Positions 1 through 38,700 of a stretch of 64,000 nt of DNA are shown one piece after another (within the stretch, counting starts at the first letter, position 1; every line of letters begins with the position of its first letter). Location of the stretch: positions 2,362,845 through 2,426,844 of the forward strand of contig OZ026559.1 in NCBI GenBank assembly GCA_964020155.1. Reading direction: 5' to 3'. Position numbers and translations under genes: made by a program. Source of the DNA: Chondrilla cf. caribensis. Its lineage: Eukaryota; Porifera; Demospongiae; Chondrillida; Chondrillidae. Under the pieces are notes generated by a model. It was not told the DNA's origin, made no database searches, and was given only the letters and a program-made list of their open reading frames with translations.

Positions 1-11720
<11,720 letters not shown>

Positions 11721-12110
11721 GTTTGAGTACAATTTCCAATGTGTTTTCTCTTGTACCAAACTAATGTATAATGTACTTTGCAATTTAGTACATTGCTTTT
11801 CACGGGCAGTATTAATATTATTATTACGATTATTGTTATGAATTTGGGCTCACTAGTGGTGTTCATCTTAATTATTTGGCAAATAATGATCATATTATTA
11901 TTTAATTAATAATCATTATTATCGATATCAATATTATTCAAGGTGCTTGATTCTCCCAATGATCGATAGTAGGCTTCATTATTCAAGTATACGGTTAGGT
12001 TGAAAATTGTTCAGTACAAATAACATACGTATATATAACAGCAAACGCATAAAATATTAACCTTAAATCTCAAAACATGCATACCATTATTATATAATAT
12101 TACATATACA

Positions 12111-12116
12111 AATAAA
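12111..12116 (+). terminator. Candidate polyadenylation signal of gene A
   Basis: The canonical AATAAA lies 391 bases after the gene A stop codon in AT-rich DNA. No transcript evidence is available, so this is a position-based guess. Confidence 0.4.
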
Positions 12117-13740
12117 GTGTTTATAATAATATTGTGTACGAATTATATAGATAACATACTGAATATGTATACATATCATACATATTATCTGTGTGACCTG
12201 CTACATGCATGACAATTAGAGCCAACATTAATATTTGCATGCATGGTAATAATATGTGCATTGATTTTATATAGATGGTGGAATTTGAACCTAGTGAAAG
12301 GCCAATGTACTTCCACATAAAACACACCATTGCGAAATGCTCATTTTGATAAATGCCGAGGTTATGTTATTATGGTATAAATTGTTAAGATAAATTGCTG
12401 GTTGGCACAAACACACAATTTTTGTTGTTTTGCTTGGTTTGCTACATGTAGCGTACATGTATGAGTAATAAGCAAAACTGTTAAGAATTGAGAACTGATT
12501 TTGTGAGTCCCTCATAGAGAGTCTTAGCGAGTTCTACTGTATGCGTATACATACATATTTGATTTGGTTTTGCGTACATTTCAGTCTTGACAGTGCAGCC
12601 ACATTATAGCACTGGTACCCAGTACCGGTGCCAGTACAACAAATTGCAAGGATATTAATGAGGCCCCACATGTACATGTATGCTGCTGTAGCTAGGTGAA
12701 CATGCATGGCAGTCAGACAGGTCCCACTGTACACCTTTTATCTATCAAAATAGCTGCATGCAGGGTGTGAGCAGGGTCAGCCAACTGTACGTAATAACTG
12801 TACCTGTGTTTATGTGTCTATACCTGATGTATACAGCTGAAGACGGGCGACAAGTTCGTATTATGCCGCATCGCGACAATGTAGGTATAACAAATCCCAC
12901 GCGCTGAACACATGCGCAGCCTATGGATCAAAATTAGTAGGCATAGTGGTGAAAGCGCTCATAATTTAGGCCCAGAAATTCCGACAAAAATTTTTTTGTT
13001 GCTCGTAATATTTTTAATCGGGAGCACCCTCTCGTGTTATCAATCCATAATCGTTTGATCTGCTGAGCGCTGTCGGACGAGTTCCCTCCAAGCGGTGTAT
13101 TTGCAGACTGAAGTGAGTCCTAAGGCTTCTGCCAGGTGTTTATTTGTCCTTTTACGAAGTACTGTCACCTACTCCAACGGATAATTTTAGGTAGCCTCGA
13201 ATATTCGGTGCTGTATAGTTCTACGTTGCTCCTTGAGTGTATAAGGAGTCTAGGATAGGCTCTATTCGTATTTAGCTGTGCGTTGTAGCGCGTACTGCTC
13301 GTTACCCTACATGCACGTTTATACCGACTACAGCGTGGTGACCGTGTTGTTGAATCTAAGGTAAACTGCTGCTGCAGTGATCATCGATGCGTGTAGTCTT
13401 TGCGGATTTTAGCGTGATCATTTCGCACATGCAAGCTGTACCATGCTAGTGTCTTCATGGTTTGCAAGGTAGTTGTATGTAGTACATAAAGTGATAAAAG
13501 ATGCCCAGTACTGAGATCCCATATGTAGTGAGGAGTTCATTTGTTTCATTACTGGACCATTGCTCGTGGGAGATTGGTGGTGCAGTGTGCAGTCTAGCAC
13601 TTGTTTTGCTGAGCATATTCATTGGAGTGGGAGGTTAAACGATATTCATAGCTAGATCTCTCCCGGAATGTGAATTTGGGTGGTCTCCAATAAGTGTATT
13701 CATGATAAAACTACATTTACTTATTATAAGGGTATTCATA

Positions 13741-14025
13741 TGGTGTTAGGGGCGTGGCTAGCACTAGCTGGTCATGATCCAAGTTGGTGAGTCAGCGGTC
13801 AGGCCTCTTCATTTGTTGTATCGTGCTCTGTGTGTGTGTGGGAGGGATGCCCGCCAGTCTAGTAGGAGTGTGCTATTACATTCCCTAATTATCACTGCTG
13901 GTATGCATCCCTGTGTTGAGCTGCACATTGTTGCTGACTGGTGTTGGGGGCGTGGCTGACTCCAGTTGGTCATGATCCCAGTTGGTGCGTCAGAGGTTGG
14001 CCCCTTCGTTTGTTGTGTGATGTGT

Positions 14026-14030
<5 letters not shown>
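13741..14030. repeat. Imperfect direct duplication upstream of gene B
   Basis: Two copies about 197 bp apart share GGGCGTGGCT, GGTCATGATCC, AGTTGGTG and TTCATTTGTTGT-like blocks. They lie 300-600 bases upstream of the gene B start codon, so promoter or 5' UTR duplication is possible. Confidence 0.7.

Positions 14031-14092
<62 letters not shown>
14018..14092. repeat. (CT)n(GT)n compound microsatellite
   Basis: A run of CT units changes directly into GT units, about 250 bases before the gene B ATG. Confidence 0.95.
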
Positions 14093-14339
14093 CTTTGAAT
14101 AACTGGATCTGAAACTTTGGATTTTTGAATGAGAAACTTTGTCTCACAACCTTTTTGCAGTTTCATATAGTTATACTGACATACTCGTTGGCCATTTGAT
14201 CTGTTCTTGTATTAAAGATGAGTGGCCGGGGTGATTATTGCATGAATGGAGCCTGTATTACTAATAGGTTGTAATGATACTGTGTGAATGTATTGTGTAT
14301 TATATATTTTCTATATGATTAGACTGACTGCAAGACATC

Positions 14340-29019
<14,680 letters not shown>

Positions 29020-29318
29020 CATTTTGGAGACTGCATTACTAATAATACACATAATATAGGCTACACTTTACACTATTATTAATGTTATAGACCCATGCAA
29101 TGAATTATCTCTCTAGGTTTTAGTAGAACTAAGTACATATAATACAAACGCAGGTATTTTTGTTTGATGTAACAATATTTCTACTGCAATATCAACGCTG
29201 GCTACTTTGATATTGCCCAAAATCATATTACATTATTGTATACGTATGTATGTAGGTGATTGAATCAAGAAAGATTATTTCACAATGATGTATATTATGA
29301 GGATATTGAAGATTTATA

Positions 29319-29476
29319 CAGTGGAACCTCTCTATTACAAACCTCTGTAATATCGACACCATTCTGTGGCCCAGTGTAGTACTGTAGTGTATTAAATAAC
29401 CTCCAAATTGAGGACACCTCTGTAATAAGGACTAAAATCAAGGTCCCAAAGTGTCCATAATAGAGAGGTTCCATTG
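29319..29476. mobile_element. MITE, family 1, complete copy
   Basis: 158 bp, ends CAGTGGAACCTCTCTATTA and TAATAGAGAGGTTCCATTG, flanked by TA on both sides (29317-29318, 29477-29478). The TA target and CAGT ends fit Tc1/mariner/pogo-type elements. Confidence 0.87.
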
Positions 29477-29685
29477 TATTTCTACATATGCATAATAATT
29501 TAATTATAATATTGTATACATATCATTAGCATGTATAAGGAACAACAAGTACTGTAATTCCAATCACAGTATAATTCCAGTATATATATAATTTGAGAAA
29601 AATAGTTTACTACTTCAGATTGAATGCTATAATTATAATGTACACCTGAGTCTTTGGGGCTAACTGTAGTGCTACTGGTAATGGC

Positions 29686-29892
29686 AATGCAACCAGTTAA
29701 TCCGCAAACTCATTATTGAAATGAAAAACGAATTGTGGCAGATCAATGAGTGTTCACTGTACTTTCTATCAGAGGTATGTATGTACTTACCATCAGTATT
29801 GGTTGACACAGTGTACATGAGCTATAGGCACTGAGTGAAGTGTACTCACTCACCAAAGTGTACACCAACGTAAGCAAGTTGCACTATAGCTA
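29686..29892. mobile_element. Joined fragments of family 2 and family 3 MITEs
   Basis: 29686-29761 is the right half of a family 2 element (TTGTGGCAGATCAATGAGTG, ending TTCACTGTA). From 29762 the sequence is family 3 (TATCAGAGGTATG through GTAAGCAAGTTGCACTA). The joint suggests one inserted in, or deleted into, the other. Confidence 0.65.
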
Positions 29893-29904
29893 GTACACAC
29901 ACAT

Positions 29905-30049
29905 GGGACCGGCTAATTTGTTCACTGTAGAGAGGTTGCCCACTCTTCAGAGGTGAAAAGTGCATTAATACTATAGGGAAGATCATTTTTGGGGCCTAAG
30001 AAAGTGTCCTTTGTAGAGAGGTAATTTCTATGCAATAGAGGTTCCACTG
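29905..30049. mobile_element. Family 1-related MITE, left end degraded
   Basis: Contains GGCTAATTTGTTCACTGTAG, AGAGGTTGCCCACTCTTCAG and ends AGAGGTTCCACTG before TA. Matches the element at 58598-58797 in inverted orientation. Confidence 0.7.
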
Positions 30050-30149
30050 TATTATAGAGAATTCATCAGAATGGAATTTTGAATTCCTAGGTACAGGAAA
30101 AGACTATAGCACTTGTATGTGAATTCCCTATACTAATAATCGTGATATA

Positions 30150-30322
30150 CAGTGAATTGTTTTTGGAGAATTAATAATAAAATTAATATGGTGGACTAAC
30201 GAGCTAGGCGGATTAACTGGATATATATTTATTAGTTTTTGTACATCATTACTGACATTGGGTAATTGGCAGATTTGAAGGTTTGGGGGAAAAAGCAGTG
30301 GTGGGTTAACAAGAATTCACTG
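30150..30322. mobile_element. MITE, family 2 copy
   Basis: Left CAGTGAATTGTTTTTGGAGA after TA; right GGGTTAACAAGAATTCACTG. 173 bp between the gene B and gene C stops, within the gene C 3' flank. Confidence 0.7.
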
Positions 30323-30456
30323 TTATATTAAAGATGCATGTAGAAAGTGTAATTTTAACAGTAACATGAACAATATACATTAAATCATATTATTATTAAT
30401 AATCAAAGTTGTGTACATATTAAACTGTATATGTTTCTCTCATACAAAATTTACTA

Positions 30457-30462
30457 TTTATT
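30457..30462 (-). terminator. Candidate polyadenylation signal of gene C
   Basis: TTTATT on the plus strand reads AATAAA for gene C, about 135 bases after its stop codon. Position is suitable; there is no transcript evidence. Confidence 0.5.
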
Positions 30463-30597
30463 GCCTACGACAAAATTGCAGTTTTCTAGTTACTGTCAGC
30501 TTTAAACCCGTAAAGCTGTCACTTTAAGGCCTATCACTATAAAGCACAATAATGATGTATGCATTTAGTTAGGTAGTATAGCTGTTAGGTTGCAGGA

Positions 30598-30889
30598 TTA
30601 CTGGTCCACGTCTCCCACTCCACGAAGCTTGTCCAATGCACTGTCGAATGCAGCCACGTCCTCGTCAGTGATCTCCTTGCGGCCCACACCCTTCAAGCCA
30701 CCAACGACGTCCGTGCCCAGACGAGCTTCACGTTCCTTAGCCCTGCGAGCCAGTTCTTCTTCACTGTATGGGTTGGTCACCATCGTGCCATCTGTGTGAA
30801 GATCATCCTCATTTCCAGAATACAACTTCCATTCATCTTCGTCTTCAGCATAGCCCATGGTCCCCTTGAGCTGCTTTGCTCTCTTGTGC
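30598..30889 (-). CDS. Gene C exon 21: 97-aa cytoplasmic tail
   Basis: Starts RHKRAKQLKG, then acidic EDEDEWKLYSGNEDD, NPYSEEELARRAKERE and the conserved C-terminal helix KEITDEDVAAFDSALDKL. Three features are shared with gene B: the basic start, the NPY and the terminal acidic helix. The middle has diverged, and gene C carries an added charged helix (ELARRAKEREARLG). Confidence 0.9.
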
Positions 30890-32812
30890 CTGTGGGAAAA
30901 CATGAAGGATCAAGAGAGGAAGCATAACCCTGGTACTTTGTACAAGAATATGCAAAAAAGCATGCAGCAATCAACAGATATTGCTGCAAAGTGCAATCGA
31001 GTGCACAGCAACAAATTCACATTTGAGAAGCTTATTTTTGACCGCAACCAGTTTTACAGCAGTCAAGATCAAAAGTAAGAAGTCCCGTCAAACATCTAGG
31101 AGGAGGAGGGAGTTTCTAGCAGCAATAAAGATTAATTCACACCTCGTTAACATAAGGTTTGACTGGTAACTGTTGTGCTTGAAAGTAAGGGCATCATTAA
31201 CAACCTTTTTGATGGTAATGGGATTTGGGTACACGAATTTGATTCATTGATAATGGCATAATTAATCTCTATTGCTGCTAGACACGATGTCATCATGATG
31301 ATTGTCATGATGTCTAGCTTGTGCCTGAGGCTCATCTTACTTTCATTGTAAGTGTTTGTTATCTTGCATAATTGCAATGTTAATAATAATAAAAAGTACT
31401 GCTCACTGGGGACGCTTGAAAAGATGCTCATAGCAGACCAGAATGGGTTAGAAGAGGATCATTTGCTACACATTTTGTACGCACAGTATACACATTCATA
31501 GGCTTACAGTTTATTCAGCTAGGTGAAGCTTCTACAAGTGTGTGCTGCATTCTACAAGTGGATGTAGTTCACATGCATGACTTGATTGCATGTGTGCTGA
31601 GGAGGTCTTAGTCGAGGTACTTTTTCTCCCTTGATCTACCCATCTACCATGACACAAGCTAGTTATGTCCCTTACAAACCGGATGTGCAGCTTACAATTA
31701 ATCACCTCAGGCTTACACGCCCTGTGTAATTAATCAAAAAGTGACTGCATCAGCTGAACATCCAGTTTGAGAGGAATACAACTAATCCTTACATACCTGA
31801 CATAGGCTATGCATCCGAGGACGACAACGAGAGCGACTGCACACACCACCACGATGACCACAACAGCAACGATGTAGTAGATGTAGGAAGAAACAGGAGC
31901 CGATATGGGAGCAGTCTGAGGTCCTGGAAAGGAAGGGAAACAACGTGTCAACATACTCATCACTGAACCAATCCACTCAAAACTCTTACACAATTCAAAT
32001 ATTACAGTGGGTGCACGACTTCATTAATATAACTTCAATGGATATATTTGGACATTTTTAATACTAGTTGGATCGCACACATCACAGTTGTGACAATCCC
32101 CAGTTCACACTTTGCATCTAAATATGCAACATCCTCCCATGGGAACAGAATGCAGTGGAGCATCTTCATAAAGGACACATTGGGACCAGCTAATTTGTAC
32201 ACTGTAGAGAGGTTGTCTTCTCTTCAGAGGCGGAGAATGTGTTAACACTGTAGGAGAGTCATTTTCAGTGTTTTAGAATGTGTCCTTTGTAGGGAGGTAA
32301 TTTCTATGGTGTCCTTATTCAGAGAGTCCTTTAACAGAGATCTTACTGTAACGGGTGAACAGCACTTACTATCTCCAGTTTGGACGATAACAGAGGATCT
32401 CTCTCCTTCTCCAATGGAAGTCAGGGCAGCAATTTCAACGATGTAGTTCTGTCTTGGTTCGAGGTCAAGAATATGGAGAGTGTTGTTGAGATTAGTCAAT
32501 GTGAGGTACAGCTCACTCTTGAGATAAATCTGGAATTGGGCAGAAACAAGGGATACAATCACACTAAAGTGCATATACAGTATGCATGTAGAAATAATAC
32601 TACAAAATGCAACACAGACATACAATAATGGTAGCAATAAACCCGGCCCCTACCATATCATACATGTACTTACACGATAACCACGCAAGATGCCATTGAT
32701 AGTGACAGGAGGTCCCCAGGTGCAGTTCAGAGTGTTGTAGTACACGAACACTTGGAAATCCACACACTTTCCGGGCACTGTGAGGAAGGAGGAATTGAGT
32801 TAGCAAGTGCTT

Positions 32813-32875
<63 letters not shown>

Positions 32876-35800
32876 GATGTACACTGTAAAACTAAAATTA
32901 TCACCAACTTACAATCTTCTAAGGTGATAGCTACTGCCATTTCCGAATATGGACCCATTCCGGCTTCATTGATGAGTGCAATTTCAAACTGGTAAGGGGT
33001 GAATGGGTCGAGCGAGGTCATTATCTGGCTCATTACAAGGTCATCAGTGGTGGCATGGTCCTTGACAAGCATCTTGTACCACATGTCTGAAGCGTTGGGA
33101 TTCTGGTATTCCCTATATTTGATCATGACCTCTTTCATCAGACCATTCCAGGTGGTGACAGGCGGGGGTGACCATGACACCTGCAAAGAGGTGGAGCTTA
33201 GAGATGTGGCGGTAGCCATAACCGAATCACTTGGCACTGCACAGGAGTGAGATGGTAAAGAATAACTCAAAAAACAGGACAATTTCATTTGAATTTACAT
33301 AACACAATCATAGTACAATAGCCATAGATGGATTCTTCAGAGTGGACAACAGTGCAACTGCAGTTGGGCACGACAATGACTACTTTACATAGACGTGTAG
33401 TTGAAAACCTGACCCCTACCACATTTATTTTTTGTAAGAAGTTACATTCAATTTACACTTTCCTAGCTTTTGTTTCTGGATATGTCTAATGGGTATCCTT
33501 GTGCCAAAAATCTCTTGTTTGGAATCTCTGATGACTAGAACTTATTTGTATCAGTTTAACCACAAGATAGATTTATCCAGACTACACTGAATTTCAGTGT
33601 CCCCAGAGGTCTGACTTATCCAGACTACACTGTATTTCAGTGTCCGCAGAGGTCTGACTTATCCAGACTACACTGTATTTCAGTGTCCCCAGAGGTCTGA
33701 CTTATCCAGACTACACTGTATTTCAGAGTCCCCAGAGGTCTGACTTATCCAGACCACACTGTATTTCAGTGTCCCCAGAGGTCTGATTTATCCAGACCAC
33801 ACTGTATTTCAGTGTCCCCAGAGGTCTGATTTATCCAGACTACACTGTATTTCAGAGTCCCCAGAGGTCTGACTTATCCAGACCACACTGTATTTCAGTG
33901 TCCCCAGAGGTCTGATGTATCCAGACCACACTGAATTTCAGTGTCCCCAGAGGTCTGATTTATCCAGACCACACTGTATCTCAGTGTCCCCAGAGGTCTG
34001 ACTTATCCAGACTACACTGTATTTCAGTGTCCCCAGAGGTCTGACTTATCCAGACCACACTGTAGTTAAGTGTCCCCAGAGGTCTGACTTATCAAGAGGC
34101 ATGCATGTTGTTCCCTGTGTTCCCAGATTCAGGGTCTCCAAAATGCATGTTGTTCCCTGTGTTCCCAGATTCAGGGTCTCCAAAATGCATGTTGTTCCCT
34201 GTGTTCCCAGATTCAGGGTCTCCAAAATGCATGTTGTTCCTGAACACCAGTCCCCTAGCCCCAGGTTCCCTCTACAGTGTACACTCCCCACTCACAATCT
34301 GGCATGGTTTTGGACTGTATGTAGGCGGCCTCCATGCTGTCTCCTACATCATTGTACATGACCAACATGAACTGGAACTCCACTCCAGGGTAAAGTTCAC
34401 CGATTTCTGCCATCCCATCTGCAGTGGAGAGGGTCGAGTTGCCAACCATGTTGATGCCATCAGGGTAGGTTGACCACCAATTCAACTTGAATCCCATAAA
34501 AATGCCGTTTGAATGATCTGGGATGTCCCAAGACAAAAATATGGAAGTGTTCGTCGTTTGAGTGACCTTGAAACCAGTGGGCTTTGGTGGAGCTGTGGGG
34601 TAACAGAATAGCATAGCACAGTGAATTCTCACTAATCCGCCATTGCTTTCCCACCAAATCTTTATTCCACCACTATTTTCTGACACCAAGCTATACACAC
34701 AACAAGGAATGTCCAATTATTCCACCAAACTCATTAATCCACCATATCTTTAGAAAATGAATTGCGGCAGATCAACAAGCATAAACTGTACATACAAGAA
34801 GATAAATGCATGTAAAGAAGGCCTCTGTAATCCATCACGTACAGTGAATTCTTGTTAATCCGCCACCACCTTATCTGTCAAACGTGTTAATTCACCATGT
34901 TTTTTGAAACGAATTGCAGCGGATTAACGAGTATTCACTTTACATACTCCTCACTCTGGTCACATTTCACATATGGACAGTACACTAATAGGCCTTGCGT
35001 CTCATACTGTGGAATGCCTGTATGACTACAGTGCATTTCAGCACCACGCTAAGCTGGGGAGGTGACTGGATACAACAGAGTCTCTTACCCACCTGCAGTG
35101 CCAGTTGTTGCCAACTCATCGATAGAGTATGGGCCAGCTCCAGCTCCATTCAAAGCTGACACTCCAAAACCGTATGTCTTGTAAGGTGTGAGGTCCATGA
35201 TGACATAACTCAGGACATTAGGATCGTCGATCATCTTCATCATGTACTCGTCGGGTTCCTCAACCGAGTCTTGGACTTCCCAGTAGCGGATGGAGTAGCC
35301 GGTGAGATCGCCATTTCGGAAGATGACCGGAGGAGGCATCCAGCTGACATTCACGGACATCGAAGACAATGTTACAGCAGAAACACCAGGTGGGGGAACC
35401 ACAGGGACTGCAAGACAAAGAGACCTCCGCATTATACAGCTAAAACTACAAAGTTTGCAGTGTTCCACTTATGTGTCCCACATCATGTTACCATAGCGAT
35501 GTATCTGTACTGTTATGTGCTCATGGTCAATGTGCATGTGATTAGCACATGATTTGTATCTAGTGTGGTGCATTTCATATGGAGGTATGCATGCACGTAT
35601 GTCTAGTGTGGCAAGCCCAATACTACACAAATACCCAAACTTCACCCAAGACTCACCATCTTCAAAGGTCTTCTCTTGAGCAATAACAGGATCACTGAGC
35701 CCTATCTCCGTCTTGGCCCAGAGGAAGAACTCGTACTCAACATTCTCTTGCAAATCTGTCACGTTGTAGGTGGTTTGTAGCCCATTGGTCAGTTCAAACT

Positions 35801-36473
35801 GTTCTGTGTCGATAATGTTTGCATGCAGGGCAGTGTAGTTGAGAACGTAGGAGAGCTCTCCATTCGGGTTGGCTGGGATTAGCCAGGTCAACGTTATAGC
35901 AGTGGGTGAAACTGCAGCTGCTCTGAACAACCGAGGGGCAGTTGGGACTGAAGGAGTGAACAGATACACAACCATGAGTTGCGTGTTTATTGAGAGACAC
36001 TCCTTGCCGCAAGCCATACTGGTAGGGCTGTGGGAGTGCTTCACTCGGACAAGCATCACTAACACACACTTTGACAAACACTTTTGAGATGGTGCACACT
36101 CCAGACAAATAAGCTAGTTATAAGCTAGTAACTCACTGTCTTCTTCAGTTGTTACGGTCATGGGTGAACTGTAAGCACCAGTGCCGTTGATGTTACGTAC
36201 AGCCACTCTGAACTGGTACTCTGTGTAAGGCTCCAAACCCAAAAAGTCATGGGTGTAGACGTGTGCGGCTATTTCGGCAGTGTCCTGTGGCCTACCAGTT
36301 GGGCCGTACTGGATGCTGTAGCCGGTGACGATGCCACGTGCATCCATGTTGGTAATCGGGGACCAGGTGACTGTCACTTCAGTAGCATTCTCCGCGAGGC
36401 TGACAATCACAGGGGACACCAGTGGTGCTGGAAAACAAGAGCACCAGTGAAGGAGTCAACACACACACACACA

Positions 36474-36523
<50 letters not shown>

Positions 36524-38566
36524 CAGACAGACACACACACACACACAATTGGGCAGCTAACATAGCCTTCTCATTGAGTGTGAATAACCAGCTATCATGT
36601 ACTTATGTATTTTTGTTGTTTTATAAGTGTGGTGTCCCTGTAGAAGCCCAACTCCACATGAGCAAACATTGCAATGAATTTACTTGTAATCTCAACATGT
36701 GTAAATTGTCCAAAAATAAGATAAAACTCTATCAAGGCCCTACAGTTCAACAGAGGTGTGGACTCACCAGCAGAAGCCGTTCTGATTGGGTGTGGGAGGG
36801 AGCCAGGGCTTCTTCCAGCGCTATTGGTAGCATGGACAACCACCACGTAATCCGCGTAGGGGTCGAGACCAGTGATGTCGTAGGTGTGACGATCGTCAGG
36901 TGTTGTAGCTGGAGCCGTCCTCTGGTAGATATTGGCATCTCCAACCTTGTTGTAGAACACAACGTACTGAGTAACAGTCAACTGGTGGTCGTCTGTTGAA
37001 GGCGGGTTCCATTCCACATGTACGGATGTAGACGACAGAGCCCATACACGAACATTATGCGGAGCATCGTCAGGGGCTGGGAAACAAAAGAGGTGTGCAT
37101 GTTAGCATATTATAGAGGTACACTGTCTCACTGTTGGGCCTGATACATGAAGTAACAGATACTAACTGTTAGTGAATTGGAGTGCTACATGTAACTGTGT
37201 ACCTTGTCCACTGGTGACAATAGTTTCCTCGTCGCCGTATGGTCCCATTCCTTGGTTGTTTACCGCTGCAACTCTAATCAGATATGCTGTAGCTTCCTGG
37301 AGTGTTGTCAGAGTATAAGTGGTGGCTGGGTAGGCGACGTCCATGGTTGTAGCATTCTGGCTACCATCAGTCGGTTGATAGAGGACTCTGTAGTAAGTGA
37401 GGACATCGTCATTGAAGAAATTCATGTCCAAAGCATTCCAAGTGACCGTCACTGAAGGCATCGTTTGATCTGCTGTGACCAATAAAATTTCGGGGCCAGC
37501 TCCAGGTGCTGAAGGTGAAGAAGTGAGTAAACGACCCTCGTGCACTCGTGCTGATAACAATGTGCGTGCATGAAGGTATGTAGACATACACTCTACAAAA
37601 CCTTAATGTACATCTCAAAATACGGTGGAACTTTCATAACCCATCTTCTATACAACCAACATTCTCTATAATTTTACCATATTCTGCGACACATCCAGCG
37701 TGAAAGTCTGTATACACTGTAAAACCTCTATAATCTGACAACGGTACCTCTGTAAACTGATATGTCTTTTACTACCCAAAGTGTGTTGGATTATCAACTT
37801 CCACTGAATAACCAGTACATTCACATTACTAGTGCACTAAAGCATAGCATGAATGTGTACGTGAAATCTTGTCTTTCCACTGCAGGGAGTACCATGATCG
37901 TGGCTCGGAACATAGGTTGCACTCATGCACTAGTTTCAAGGCGTGTAGGCGGTTCAAAGGAAAAACCACTTCATAAAACCCGTACAACACACTTGCAATG
38001 AAGTGATTAACCATGTAGCACCCTGACCAATCGGATTGATTTCATTCACTACATAACAAGTTCAACAACAACTAACAATGCAGCAATAACAAAAGCGTTA
38101 CCTAATGACGTAAACTAGTTATGCCCCCTCCAAGTGAACCAATATGTTTGGACACTGTTCATGCTCACCTGATGGGAGTGTCCTGAAGGTAAGACGATTG
38201 CTGCGAGGACCAATAGCTCTCCAGTTTCTGACAGCTATGTCAACATCGTATTGTGTGTATGGCAAAAGATTGGGAAGGATGTACTCCTGCAATGCATCTG
38301 GATCGCTGATAGCAGGATTGTAGCGTCCAACCAAGTTATACCTGCCTGTCGGATAAACTCTGATGATAGAACGGGTCAGAACACCATTGTGATCAGCATC
38401 ATCAGACGGTACTCTCCATTGCACCTTGGCAGAGGTGGTGGTGATATCCACCTCTGGAACGTCAATCTCCTCAGGGGCGCCAGTAGGGGCTACACAATAA
38501 CAAGCAGACAAGTAACTCAGGCTACACTAACAACCAGCGTCCACATCAAAATAATAGTCATCCAAG

Positions 38567-38647
<81 letters not shown>

Positions 38648-38660
38648 GTGTGTGTGTGTG

Positions 38661-38700
<40 letters not shown>

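Larger units (their letters stand above)
11721..14339. other. Intergenic region between genes A and B
   Basis: About 2.6 kb without a convincing coding exon. The first ~600 bases are very AT-rich and hold the probable 3' UTR of gene A. From about 12830 the base composition becomes more even, without (CA)n tracts until 14020, and this part probably holds the gene B promoter and 5' UTR. An imperfect ~95-bp sequence occurs twice (13741-13835 and 13938-14030), followed by a (CT)n(GT)n tract. Several AT-rich TATA-like strings lie just upstream of the gene B ATG (for example near 14297), but none can be assigned as a promoter from sequence alone. Confidence 0.6.
29020..30597. other. Convergent intergenic region between genes B and C
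   Basis: The 1.58 kb between the two stop codons holds both 3' UTRs and no coding exon. It is AT-rich and packed with small TA-flanked elements: a complete CAGTGGAACC-type MITE (29319-29476), truncated pieces of two other families (about 29686-29892), another CAGTGGAACC-type relative (29905-30049) and a CAGTGAATTC-type copy (30150-30322). Confidence 0.75.

Noticed and set aside
34046..34473. Tandem 14-residue repeat frame (HVVPCVPRFRVSKM)
   Set aside because: A 42-bp minisatellite in an intron; length divisible by three keeps the frame open by chance.
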